A stretch of 64,000 nt of DNA from Branchiostoma belcheri. Taxonomy: Eukaryota; Chordata; Leptocardii; Amphioxiformes; Branchiostomatidae. Shown one piece after another: positions 21,831 to 33,270 of the stretch. The notes under the pieces were generated by a model. That model saw only the letters and a program-made list of their open reading frames with translations, had not been told where the DNA came from and did no database searches. The stretch covers positions 1,543,821-1,607,820 of the forward strand of contig NW_017804065.1 in assembly GCF_001625305.1 (NCBI RefSeq). The letters are read 5' to 3'. A program made the translations under genes and the position numbers. Positions within the stretch are counted from its first letter, which is position 1, and every line of letters begins with the position of its first letter.

Positions 21831-23274
21831 TCAGGGTCGAGGGTCTGTGTTTTGGTAATGCTCAGCTAACCTTTCCTGTTCTCTGTCTTTACTTGAGAAA
21901 CGTTTGATAAACCGGTCCCACAGTGTGCGATGTTTTCTCATTTCTCTCTCTTTTTCTCGGATTTCTTCATCACTGAAGAGGACGTTTTTGTGCCTGAGAT
22001 AGAACCTGTTGAAGTTAGCTACGATGGCGGGTGAAGGTATGGCCAGGACAATAAAGCCACACAGGACACACATCAGTCCTCCTAACTTCCCTCCGACGCT
22101 TCTTGGGTACACGTCGCCATAACCTACCGTTGTCATTGTAAAAACAGCCCAATAAAAAGTTTCCGGGATGCTTTGGAAATCTCCCTCAGGGTGATACATG
22201 TCTGCAAAGTACACGATGCTTCCGAAGAGAATCATGAGAATAGACATGAAGAAAACAAGCATCATGACGGAGCCCATACTTGCGAGCAAGGTTAGGATGA
22301 TGAGACGCATGCCGGTGATATGGCGAGTGAGCTTACAAATCCTGAAGACTCGAACGACTCGAAGGATCCTCATAATCAAAGCGCCGCTTCCAGATGTCTG
22401 TATGTTCGCGACTATCAAGATGAGGGTAGCGAAGTATGGTAGGATGGCAACAAGGTCTAGAATGTTCAAAATGTCCTTTAAGAATGCCTTTGGGTCCGGA
22501 CAAGCATAGAAGCGGATTACTAGCTCGAAACAGAACCAGATGATACAAGCTGTTTCCACGCGGAAGAAGCTGCTACGGAACGCCATTGTCAGTCGATCAG
22601 ACAGTGTGTCATCCTCGCCGAACTTTAACACATTCTGCTCACTGTATATCGGTATTGTCTCTACACAGAAGGCAGCGATGGACACAAAAATACTGATATC
22701 GAAATAATGCTACAATTCTTGCCAGCAGCGAGGTCTGTGGGTATTCGAAGACAATCCATATGGCTCTCTGTGGTTCAGACTCCGGCAAGACGTCAACTTC
22801 CAGCGGGTCGACTTTTTGACTACAACCGTCCGTTTCCAGAAAGTTTTCAATCACGTCCTGGCCCATGTCGAAGTATTTCAACTCGTTGAAGAACACATCC
22901 ATGGGAACGTTGTGAGGCCGGGTCAATTTTCCGGTTTGGTAGTAGCGAAAGATTGCTTCAAAGCTGGGCCGGTGGCGATCTATGAAGTACTCGTCAGTGT
23001 CCTGGCAGTAAAACCTCTGTCTGCGTGTTTCATCTCCGAGTAGCGTGTCTGGATAACGATGAAGAATATGTTCTCTCGTCTCAAACATGAGGCCACTGAC
23101 ATTGAGGCATATCCTTCGGTTCAGATCTGTGATGCAGCTTTGCCCTGCCGGACAGTCATGGACCGAATCTGGTGCTTCATGAAGGAATGGGAATGATTCT
23201 TCTGAGATGTCTTCTTGTTCTTCTTTATAATAATGTTTTGAAACGACTGAGATTGTGCTCACAAACCTAGCCAT
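21831..23274 (-). CDS. Shaker-type (Kv1) voltage-gated K+ channel, one apparent frameshift
   Basis: Single-exon, minus strand, ATG at 23274-23272 and TGA at 21833-21831. The N-terminal part has a Kv1-type T1 tetramerisation domain (ICLNVSGLMFETREHIL, FIDRHRPSFEAIFRYYQTGKL) without the zinc-site pattern of Kv2-4. The rest has S1-S6: S2 IIWFCFELVIRFYACP, S3 LNILDLVAILPYFATL, voltage sensor RILRVVRVFRICKLTRH, selectivity filter MTTVGYGDVYP, S6 with PSP in place of the usual PVP hinge. The two parts are in different frames, joined at an extra base in the AAA run at 22702-22704 at the start of S1. Apart from that single base the gene reads as one 480-aa channel, the normal Kv1 length. An intronless Kv1 is normal for chordates. 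A pseudogene is possible; a homopolymer error is more likely. Confidence 0.9.
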
Positions 23275-25725
23275 GTTTCTGCTTTGGAGAATAATACCAT
23301 GGAACGTCTGATCTTGAAGGGTTGCTACGGCAAAGTGTTATCTGAAATCCAGAAATGCAAGTTACACGCAAGAATCATGGAAAGTTTCGTGATTGTGGTG
23401 ATACATAGAATTTGAGCATGTTGGCAGAACTTACAGCGCCTGCGCGAAAACACGGTTTCTGTTAGATGTCAACGTTGCATCAGAATTTTGTCCGTTGCAA
23501 AAAATAGCTTTTCCGACGCAACATTTGAAAACTACAGGCGGGGTATCTTAGTCTCCACCAGACTCCTCTGCAGGCTGAATAAATAGTAGATATCGCCCTA
23601 GACCTGATAAAAAGAATGTAGCTGGGCGGAGGATTTGGCCAGCCACAGAGCTAGAGGGTCCAGTTTGCCGACTAGGGATATCCGAACACGAGCTTCAACT
23701 ACGTATACGTCCTTTCCGGATTTCGCGCAGTTGCAGTAAACGTTCTGCTCGGACGTGCCTCGTGTAGTCAGAGACGTTAAAAGTGCCCTGCCTCCCTGCC
23801 AATCACGGCTCTAGAAAGTACCTTAGCAACCATACCGCAGTAACTACAACAACATGCATAGGTTTAGGACATCATGTACAATGTTCTTGGCCCTGAACCT
23901 TGATGTACCCCCAAGGAGGTTCTTTGAACCTTCTTGATGTACCTAGAGGTTACTAGTACCAAGATTTCATGTCAGGATCTCGGAATACGGTGTTGGGAGA
24001 CCATTATGGCATTAGGAAGGTTTTTCTGCATGATCAACCCCTGACCATCGCCTGGGGCCTTATTGACCAAATATGTATTTTTATGTGCATTCGTAGGAGT
24101 TATTAAAGTTTACGAAATTGGAAATGCAGTAGTCAGTCCTAAAGGCACAGTTTCATGCTATATTGCTATGCCTGAAACACTCGGGAATGTTGCAAACACA
24201 GGAGACGTCTTCGGTCTATGCCCTGATGACAAGTTGCAGACAATTACAAAGTAGGTCGCAAGACACAACACCACCTTTGATGATCATTTCATTCATTTGT
24301 CTCTCAAAAGCTCAAATAAGAGAACGTTCTCGTCCATATCCCAAAGTATGACATTTCGGCGCGGGTATTTGTAACCTCTGGTTTGTAGGTCAAGACACCA
24401 TTTCCATGCTTCAAGGTACTCACCTTTTACTTGCTGCAGAAGCATGTCTTGTTTTCGCCTGATTTCTCCAGCTTCTAATACAGTCGCTGCTACTTCAAAT
24501 CGAGCTCACTCTTCAATACAATGTAGTATATTTTAGTATACTGTAGTTTGTTTTTCCTACAGAATATGTCGGAATGTCCAGTGGACCTGCTCAACCACCT
24601 GTTCCCGAACAGTTGTTGTGGCACAAATGGCACAAAAGGTCGTCACCCTGTCATATGTCCAATAGCCCGTAGGGGGCTAGTCAGGGACCACAATAGGGGC
24701 ACAGTTCCTTTGTAATGGCGGGACATGTGATACACATTTAGTACAGATAAACGCGAGTACCTACAGACATTTACAGGAGGCACTGCTCCTCGGATCAGCA
24801 GACCCTATACTTACAAGTATAGTTACAGACAAATTTGAATATGACCTTGTTAAAACGTACAATAGTTTCCATGGCCAAGCTATCGGTGCATAAAAGTGAC
24901 CACTTTGAAAACTGACCACTTACGTAGATATTGCAAGGTGATAATTTGTTCTGATGATTTTAAATAAGCTGATTCTAGCAGTGTATTGCCCAGGTGAGAT
25001 AATCCACTTTAAACGCATGAATGACTGCCAGATAAATGATTACTTGGAAACAAAGACGTCTCCCAAGGTGATTTGTGTTTTTATGTTTGTTTGTACCGGT
25101 TACCCATAATGCCATGTTGTTAAACAGGTTGTGGCACGTCCCTGTGTGTCAAAGGGCAATGAATCGTCCAGTGAACCTTGCTTAATTCTTTGCCCCACCT
25201 CCCAGTGTGAGGTAATCCATGTAATTACTATGCACCATTTGGAGTGAAAAAAATCGTTCATACGTTCGCAGCCCCATGGTTTGCTTGCCGCTCTGTGTAT
25301 AAAAGAAGGCCAGGCGGACAATTAGCAAAAGAATCACACTTTTTTTATTGAACCAATGAGCTAATAGGGGTAAAGAATCCACTCTCCTGAACCATATACA
25401 TTGACTAAAATCAATGCCCTTAAACTTGAGAGTATTGAGTTAAATGTGAACGAAAACATAAGATTAATTGTCCTCTATCACTTTATTTGAAGTAGATATG
25501 TTTATCATAATGTATTTTGGCAACTAGAGCAAAGCAATGCAGATCAGCCTTGAATTTTGAGACCACGTGTTTGCCCAATGCCCTGTCACTGGACTCAACC
25601 AATCAGATCCCTCTTAGGTCAGTGGTTGAAAAACCGGTTGGAAATGACCCCGTGAGTCAGTAGTCACATAGGCAGAACAGCTTAACTTTGTTGTTAGGCT
25701 CGTCTCTGCTCAGGTTTTGAATGAG
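23275..25725. other. intergenic region between Kv1 and secreted gene 2
   Basis: This holds the upstream regions of two divergent genes. I see no credible coding sequence. A TATAAAAG at 25298-25305 is a possible but weak core promoter for gene 2, and CCAATCAG occurs near 25600. The rest shows nothing recognisable. Confidence 0.5.
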
Positions 25726-28178
25726 ATGAGGACGTCCTCGCTAATCATACTGTTACTGGGAATCACGTTTCCCGGCTTCGAGTCTGTACCACAAAGTCTG
25801 GATGGAGAAGCAGAATCTAAACGTGCGTATAGTTTGTAGAACGAAGTCAGGTTCAGTTTGCTTGCGTACGTAGGTGACAACTCTTCACATTGTACATGCA
25901 GACATCTATATATTCAAGATATATAAAATGTCATAGTTTGATTTCTAGTTCTTCGTAGAAAATACCTTCTCAGATCTTTGAAAAGCGATTTCTTCTTTAA
26001 CTTGCACACTTTTACAAAACAAAAAATTAAGTGCTTAATGGTATTTCATAGTCTTCGACAGCATGGTCTAATTAGTTTGAAATGGTTTAAATCGCATCTG
26101 CATCTACATCAATATTTAGTGCTGAGCATATTGCAAGCAGCGAAGGGAATGAAATGGAACCAGCAAGTGGAAGATGGCATGAAGAAGATCATCGAAGACG
26201 AGGAGGGTGGCATGGATCCCGAAAAAGAGGGTTAGCACTCATCCTTTTGAATGTTTATGAATTGCAATGGGTTATTCTGATCAGTTGTTATTAATATATC
26301 ATGATGTATGTGTGTTGGCAAGTGAAAGTAAAACCGTCTATATACGAGCCACAATGTCTTCATGCCGTTGTTGGACACAGATCAACAAAATGTACTTCTA
26401 TGGCTGTCGGAAAGCCACAGGAAGTACAATATATCAATTCTGGCAGCGACAGGTAAATATATAAATATGTATTTGGCCCATACTAGATCTAACTTCGATT
26501 CGTTCAATTCTTCTTGTCAGCTGAAACCGTCAGGGATGAAATTGCCGTGGCGTACAAGAGGATCCTGATGCTCAACCCAAGCGACGAGATGCAACGTATG
26601 TACTGTCTTATTCCTTCTGACAACAAACAAACAAACAAACAAACAAACAAACAAACAAACAAACAAACAAACAAACAGCCTTACCAATAGCCCAATGACA
26701 GAAATGTCAACAAACAATCTTCAAAGTGTTATCAACATATCAATTAAGCGTATTATCCAGATATGATTTGAAAATGTCTCATAAAAATTATAATATTACC
26801 AGTGGGCATTTTCGATGTAGCAATGTTTTCTTCTATCTCTTCAGTGAAAGACGATTTCCGAAGAGTTCTTGGATCTGAAGAAGCTGAAGATATTTTTGAT
26901 GAAGCGGAGAAAATAATGTGGCAAGAGCTTCAAGGTAGAAATTGATAGTCATGTGATTAATCTTTCTGTATACTTTTGTAAAAGAAAAACATATAATCAT
27001 ACACGGTCACTAGATCCTAAGAATATCTTCTGGGCGACGCCCTGAGAGATGCTTTGGAATATCAATTGGTCGGACAAGCTCACTATTAAAGGCGGCTTTG
27101 ACGTAATGTATCAGCTACGACCTTGTTTCTATAAAGTATATCATCAACTACTTGTGTTTTGACACGACTTCTTATCGCGGCAGAGCAAGCGAGGATTGAC
27201 AAAGAGCTCAGCCTCAAGACGAGCCAAAAGAAGGCTTTCGACCAACTGGTGAAGGACGTGAAGCATGGGAAAGATCCGTCTCAAGAAGGTAAGTCGTGCC
27301 AAGACTTCCAATTCGCGTGTACGTGTCCATACATACATACATACATACATACATTACTTTAACTTTGTCGTGACCGTTTCTTGTTATTCATGCCTAGGTG
27401 AAAGAGTTGTGAAGAAACTTAAAGAAGACGCTGCCAAGATACTGACATTGTCCCCACAGGAGCAAGAAGAAGGTTTGTTTATGTTATGGATTTGTCGGAA
27501 ATGCTTAGTTAGTAACAAATATAGTTTGGCACATGATTCACACAATCACCTGCATATGTGACAGCGTTTCAATAAACGACAACGATGAAGTTGATTTGAA
27601 GTTAAACCTACAGCTCATCTAATCCTGCAAATGTTCTTTGTAAAGACAATTGGATGTTTGTTTACTTTGAAGAAAAGTACAAATTCTACGCAGAGTATGG
27701 AGAAGAAACCGGTGAGAAAGTGTTCCAAGCGATCAAAGCCATCAACGAAGCGGAAGTTGAGAAAGGCAAGTGGTAGTAGGTTCAGTGACAGAGGTCTTGT
27801 GTTGCCTACAACAGATATATTTAGCCACCCAAGGCACTTTTGAAGTAAAAAAAATATCATCTAAAACGTATTCAAGCTTATGGCGACTGTTCTGTGTCAA
27901 CCCTCAGAATATATTTGGAGTAAACATTTGCAATAATCAAGATGTTTTTTTACCAACTTCAAGCTTATATATGGTATGGGGTGCAAGCAAGAACTCCAGC
28001 AATAAAAATGTTTGTTGTCTTACATGTCGTTTTCTCTTTGGGTTAACATCCTTCTGTTTGGTGTTTTTCTCGGACAATGAAACGAAGAATTATGTCAACT
28101 CGATTTCTATCTATGTTCCTTTAAGCTGCTGCTTCCACACATGAGGAGGTGCAGGGACCAGCTACTGCTGCCCGTTAA
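25726..28178 (+). CDS. A-B-C module secreted protein, gene 2
   Basis: Second member of the unrecognised family. Exons: signal peptide 25726-25822 (MRTSSLIILLLGITFPGFES), A1 26120-26230, B1 26521-26595, C1 26845-26934, A2 27184-27288, B2 27398-27472, C2 27673-27765, tail 28126-28178. All introns are phase 1; total 699 bp, 232 aa. Module sequences parallel gene 1 (A1 SILQAAKGMKWNQQV against SILAEARKLRWDDG; C2 YGEETGEKVFQAIKAI). No cysteine is seen in the mature part. The last intron would need a GC donor (gcaagt at 27766); if it is not spliced, translation ends after EKGKW at a TAG near 27775. The start ATG overlaps a two-codon upstream frame (ATGAGATGAGG at 25721). Possible poly(A) signal AATAAA at 28483. 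Function unknown. Confidence 0.83.
26624..26677. repeat. (CAAA)n microsatellite
   Basis: About 13 tandem CAAA units in the B1-C1 intron of gene 2. Confidence 0.97.
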
Positions 28179-28660
28179 AGACAAGAACAAGATACCAATG
28201 GTTCTTTCCATTTCAGGATATACAGTTGTTGTTTGAAGTAGTAAACTGTGGGTATACATAAGGATATACATGAAACTGGCATTAAGTGTAACAATGCTAG
28301 TATAAGACTCACGACCCAAAGAATATTTGAGATCTCTAAATCTGAAGAACATTGTATTAACACAAGGTCGTACAAATGAACAAGCTTGAGTTCCTAATAA
28401 CTTGCTTCAGATCATGAATGGTTGTTTACGCCTATGTTTGACACTAACTTTACTCTGTATGAATGTAAATTCCTACGAAGTAAATAAAACTTTCATTCAA
28501 TGTGATAATACGTTATCAAGTGTTATCACAAATAGGGTGTATTCATAAATACCGGTGTACTCGTATTCATTCCTTCCAATTGGTGTTTGATGTGTGTCCT
28601 TTTTCAAAAGAGTGAGGAGAAAATGTTCACAAGACACAGTGGGGAAATACCATTAAAACA

Positions 28661-29486
28661 AGCGTTCCGAGATCTCATACCTCCATGAAATATGGGCTTG
28701 CTTTGTCCTCCATAATTATGCAAATAACCTCTACATTAACATAATATATGCATAGCGACGCAAACCTTTTAGTAACTTACACATGTTACGAGGTATAAAA
28801 TTCCCATTATTCACCAATAAGGATTCACAGAATTTTCACATTGATTATGCAAATTAGGTCATCATTTGCATAATTGGTATCTGTTGATGTTCCGCCTGCC
28901 ACAGATTAAATAGGTTACATGTATAGCAGTACCATTATATGAAACACTGTAATTATAAAATTTCCTCATTAATTATGCAAATTAATTCCTCATTTGCATA
29001 ATTTGCATTTAATCATGTACAACTGTCTCTCAAGTACCTACACACCAAAAATGATGAAAATATGTTGTTCCAATCTGGACTTATTGGCTTTCAAAGTTTT
29101 TACCAGAAACTAACCTGCAGTTCCAGAACAAGCTGCTAGGGGGACCAAACTTACGGAACTTATTCCTGACAGGATTAGCTGTCAGTCACCAAAACGTCAG
29201 GACCATAGCTTGTTCAGGACAAAAGATACAAAAACCGGAAGTTCTGCTGCAGTACCAAGGTCATCCACCAGGAGGCCCATACTTAACCTTGACCTTTGTC
29301 TTTCCAAGACTTACCATCACACCAAATATGATCACAATCCATAAAGGCGTTCTGAAGTTATGCTGACTACAAAGTTGCGGAAACACACACAGACACACAC
29401 ACAGACAGACACACAGACAGACACACACACAGACATACATACAGACAGACACGCCAAAAACAATACCTCCATTTTTCATGGAGGTA
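28661..29486 (-). mobile_element. CCTCCATGAA MITE-like element, copy 2 (inverted)
   Basis: Begins GTTCCGAGATCTCATACCTC and ends in the hairpin TACCTCCATTTTTCATGGAGGTA, the reverse of copies 1 and 3. It carries the same internal blocks (TTAATTATGCAAATTAATTCC, CCGGAAGTTCTGCTGCAG) and a (CACA/GACA)n run at 29384-29450. It lies between genes 2 and 3. Confidence 0.78.
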
Positions 29487-29880
29487 AAAAAAATAACGGC
29501 TCTCAGTGGCCAATGTGCAGATGTTGTCACATCGGCGCACCAAATCCGTAAGGTGTTTTTGGCACCCAGACAGACAGGTTAGCCTAAGAGGCTCGGTGGG
29601 CGTCACACCATAATCATCTCTGTGTACCAATGATCCTCGTGTAGACGCCAAGTGAAAGCAGGGGAGGGTTTGGTTTGAACACGTCACAATCGTAACTGTT
29701 CTCTGACGCATGTGCTTGTACACTGCCTGGAGGCACGCAGTAATGATCCTTACGTAGGTGGGGTCACGCAAATTAATGTCTCAAACAACCGGTTCCTGAC
29801 ACACACGGAATCACGGATAGAAATCACACCCCTCTTGATACGATTTCAGAAGATTCACGGTTACCAGACTCCGTGGTGAC

Positions 29881-32800
29881 ATGAAGTCTATTGTTACTTG
29901 TCTGTTGTTTCTTGCTCTGCTTTGTGTGCTGAGAGATGTCTACAGTGCCGCTGTTGGGAAAGGGGAGAAGCAACGTAAGTAAAACAACACATAACGTGTC
30001 CACTCTTCGACACTATTAGTGGTACAGTTAGTTTCCTAAGTTTCCAATATTAACCCATGTTTTCTGAATGGTAAAGTAGAATTTTTCGTGTGCAATTGTT
30101 CCTATAAAAGTTCTATATATATTTGATCTCGATTTTTCACTTTTTTCATACAAAAGAAAAAATAACGTCATCATAAAGTGTTTGACCTTCAAGTGTAACC
30201 TCCAGTGTAATTATGGCGGTAACATGGCGGCTTGTTTACGCCCATATTGTTGCCCTATTGTATCTTCCTGGTGACGCACAAGGAAGGCGGGCAATTTTAG
30301 CTTCTACCTGGTCTCAAACATTCACATTTAGTAACTTTCGTAGGTTTCTAATGCAGGAAGAAGACAATCGGCAACGTCCGTCAAGAAATATGTTCATTGA
30401 TGAGAGTAAAATGTTGACATACACCTGACACAAAAGTTGACAAATGAGACAAAATGAATGTACAAAATAACTGTACAAAAGCTCTGAATATTTCTTAGTG
30501 ATCTGAGGTCTCCGAACTCTTGTTATTCTTTGCAGTTCTAAACCAGTTAGGCGATAAATTGAAGTTCAACGAAAATGAGGAGAAAGCTGTCGAGGAACTG
30601 ATCGCTGACGAGAAGGGACAGACGGACTACGAAAAAAACAGTAAGTTCCAACAAATTACCGCTGTTGTATAAACTAAGCCACAGAAATGGCAACATTTCC
30701 AACAACGATGAAAAGGCGAACTCCTCTTCATGTGATCAATAATTATGCTTTGTCTGTTCTTTAGATGATCTGTTCCGGGTGCAAGTTGATCAAATTGTGG
30801 AGAAATTAAAAGTTCTTGACGACGACGAGATACAGAGAGGTAGGTGACTAACCATATATCGGTTGCTTTGTGAATCCGTGATAAGATATATATTGTTTCA
30901 TAGCAATTTTATTTATTCTTGTGTCTGGAGAAGATTTTGGCGTGGTTATGATATGTAGAATGTTAGCCAGGTGTTGCAATTGTACAGATGCACGTCGTTT
31001 ATGGGCCTCATAGCGGCTTTCCTTTCTGTTCCCGAACATCAAGTATAAACTAGAGAGGATCCATTTCTCAAGCTAACCGACTGAGGGACTATTGTGGTGT
31101 GATAGTTGTCGGTTAGCTGAGGAATGAATCCTCTCTGCTTTATAGTGTTCCGGATATGTGATGATTTTTTGATGACAGGAAGGTTTTTGGGAATAACTGT
31201 TATAGGTTTGGGACTTGTACTGTGTAAGAAGCGTGTTTAAGAACTGTGTTTTTCTTATAATGACATAGAATGGAGTCATTTATGGCCGAAAGTATTCCAC
31301 ACAGAGCAAAAAGTGAATTTGACAAGACGCTGGTATTACGTTTCAGTGAGACACCTTTTCACCAAGAAGTTAGGAAATGTAGCAACAGACAAGATCTTCC
31401 TGGAGGCACATCGAATCTATCAAGACCAACAGCAAGGTAAATGTCACATTCCATGACGCCATTAAGTACTGTTCAATTACCTTTCTTTGATTCCCTTTTT
31501 GTAATTTGTGTGTTGTAGAAAAAGAAGATGGACAATAATTGTTTTCGTTATCCTGTAAATAGAAATCAGGGAGTTAGAAGAAGACCTGTGGTTGGACAAG
31601 GATGAAGATGAAGCGTTTGCTAAGCTCGTGGAAGACATGGAGACGGGAAAGGACCCCTACAAAGAATGTAACACATTGCCATAATATTTGTTTCACAGTT
31701 ATAGGCTTGAACAATGCTCCTTGTTTGTTTGTTTGTTTGTTTGTTTGTTTGTTTTATTGTTGTCTGACACAGGGCTTTAATACTTTAACCACGATTTGTA
31801 TCACCTTGACGCAACGGTTTTCTCTATATTCACATACTTTTCATGTCTTCACAGCCAACAAAACTCTATATGGAATAGGGCAGTTTGCTTCTTCTGTGAC
31901 TCACCTGCCCAAAGATGAGCAGGAACTGGGTGAGTTCATTCTGATCCAGAGACTGAGATATAATCTACATGCTTTAATGTTACACACTGTTTGGACGTGT
32001 ACTATGTTATAGGCACACTTAAATTGATTATAGCCACCCTTTAACGCTATCTGCTCTGGTGGTTTTCCTCTACATGCGAACGGCGTCAGTAGCGTAGTGC
32101 ATCCTGGGACCTAATGCGCATAGTTCTCAGTGGTGCAATCCCCGTGCATTCCGCCCAGTGGCGTCATTATCGACTAATGTCACGTCTAGCATCAACGTGG
32201 GTAGCTGACAGAATCATTTACTACTAACAATGCTGTAACTAAATAGATCTACAGTCGAATGTTTTCCTTTCGAAATGGTTTTGTGGTGGCTTATTTTACG
32301 AGTAGCGAGAGTGTCAAAAAGTGTCAGGCATATATCCGGACATATTAGCGTTACTGGTCATGATTTCACACAGCACTGAACACCGTCCGTCTGGCTTTGT
32401 TCCGAGGAAAATATATTTTTCTCATGCCTTGATAACAAGGAGGGAGAAGGCTTGTTTCAATTACAAAAATAATCAAGGGCCCATCTTTTCTGCAGTTCGC
32501 GACCTTATCATGAACAGGTATGGAGAAGAAAAGGGCAAACGGCTGCTGGACAAGATGCACGAAATTAGCAACCATGTCGACGACTTGTTGGGTACGTTTG
32601 CCGATTTTGACAATGTTAGCATGTTTATCAAACGATCAAATCTAATGAGGCTAATGTGTGCAAAAGTATTACTAAAATGTCGGCTTTATGCCTTTTATAG
32701 TTCAGTTCAGTTCTGTAATTCTCAAGTCTTTTATGTACTTTTATATCAGAAACCGATTGGGCATATACGGACGAAGTGCTGGACACAGAGGAAGAGGATG

Positions 32801-33270
32801 TTGGGGAAGGCAGACAATTCTGGAAGAATCTTGGAGTTAAAGTTCCAGACGCGTTATTAGTAGGTGCGAAGGGCTTCTTTCGTAACTTTGTTTGCCATTG
32901 GCAATATGACTTCACTTGAAATATGGCCGCTTGTTTCTGCATGCTCATTGCTACATGTATGTCAATGTTAATATGTAAGGTCATTGCACTGACAAGATTA
33001 AATGGGAAAACCGACTCTTCTTTTTCTGCCCAGAAAAGAATATAAAAATGCACCGTAATGTAGGAAATCTACTATTCTAGGTCAGGTTTAGCAAAGTAAA
33101 ATATTCCCTGATGTGTCCTGTCCTCAGAGGACCCGTGGGCTACTGGTGACCCGGCTCTGGAGGAAGCCTGGAAGGAGGAGGAGGAAGAAGAAGAGAAAGA
33201 TGCCGAACAGACAAGCCGTTTCTGGAAGAATTTAGGCGTAGGGGCACCTGGTACTAGAAATGAAAAATAG
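29881..33270 (+). CDS. A-B-C module secreted protein with acidic tail modules, gene 3
   Basis: Third family member. Exons: signal peptide 29881-29974 (MKSIVTCLLFLALLCVL), A1 30536-30640, B1 30765-30839, C1 31347-31436, A2 31563-31667, B2 31855-31929, C2 32496-32591, tail T1 32750-32863, tail T2 33128-33270. All introns are phase 1; 897 bp, 298 aa. A1 and A2 have the same 105-bp length and B modules are 75 bp. T1 and T2 are acidic segments that both end in FWKNLG(V) followed by V.P or GAP; T2 ends at TAG. A poly(A) signal AATAAA lies at 33616. The tail is absent from genes 1 and 2 and extended in gene 4, so the C-terminus evolves by exon addition. No cysteine in the mature protein. Function unknown. 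Confidence 0.87.
31721..31754. repeat. (GTTT)n microsatellite
   Basis: About eight GTTT units in the A2-B2 intron of gene 3, the complement of the CAAA array in gene 2. Confidence 0.95.

Noticed and set aside
24063-24351. Short open frames between Kv1 and gene 2
   Set aside because: No family resemblance, no splice partners, no second copy to show coding conservation.
29360-29771. Open frames rich in Cys/Val or Thr/His over a (CACA/GACA)n run
   Set aside because: They are translations of the simple repeat within the MITE-like element.
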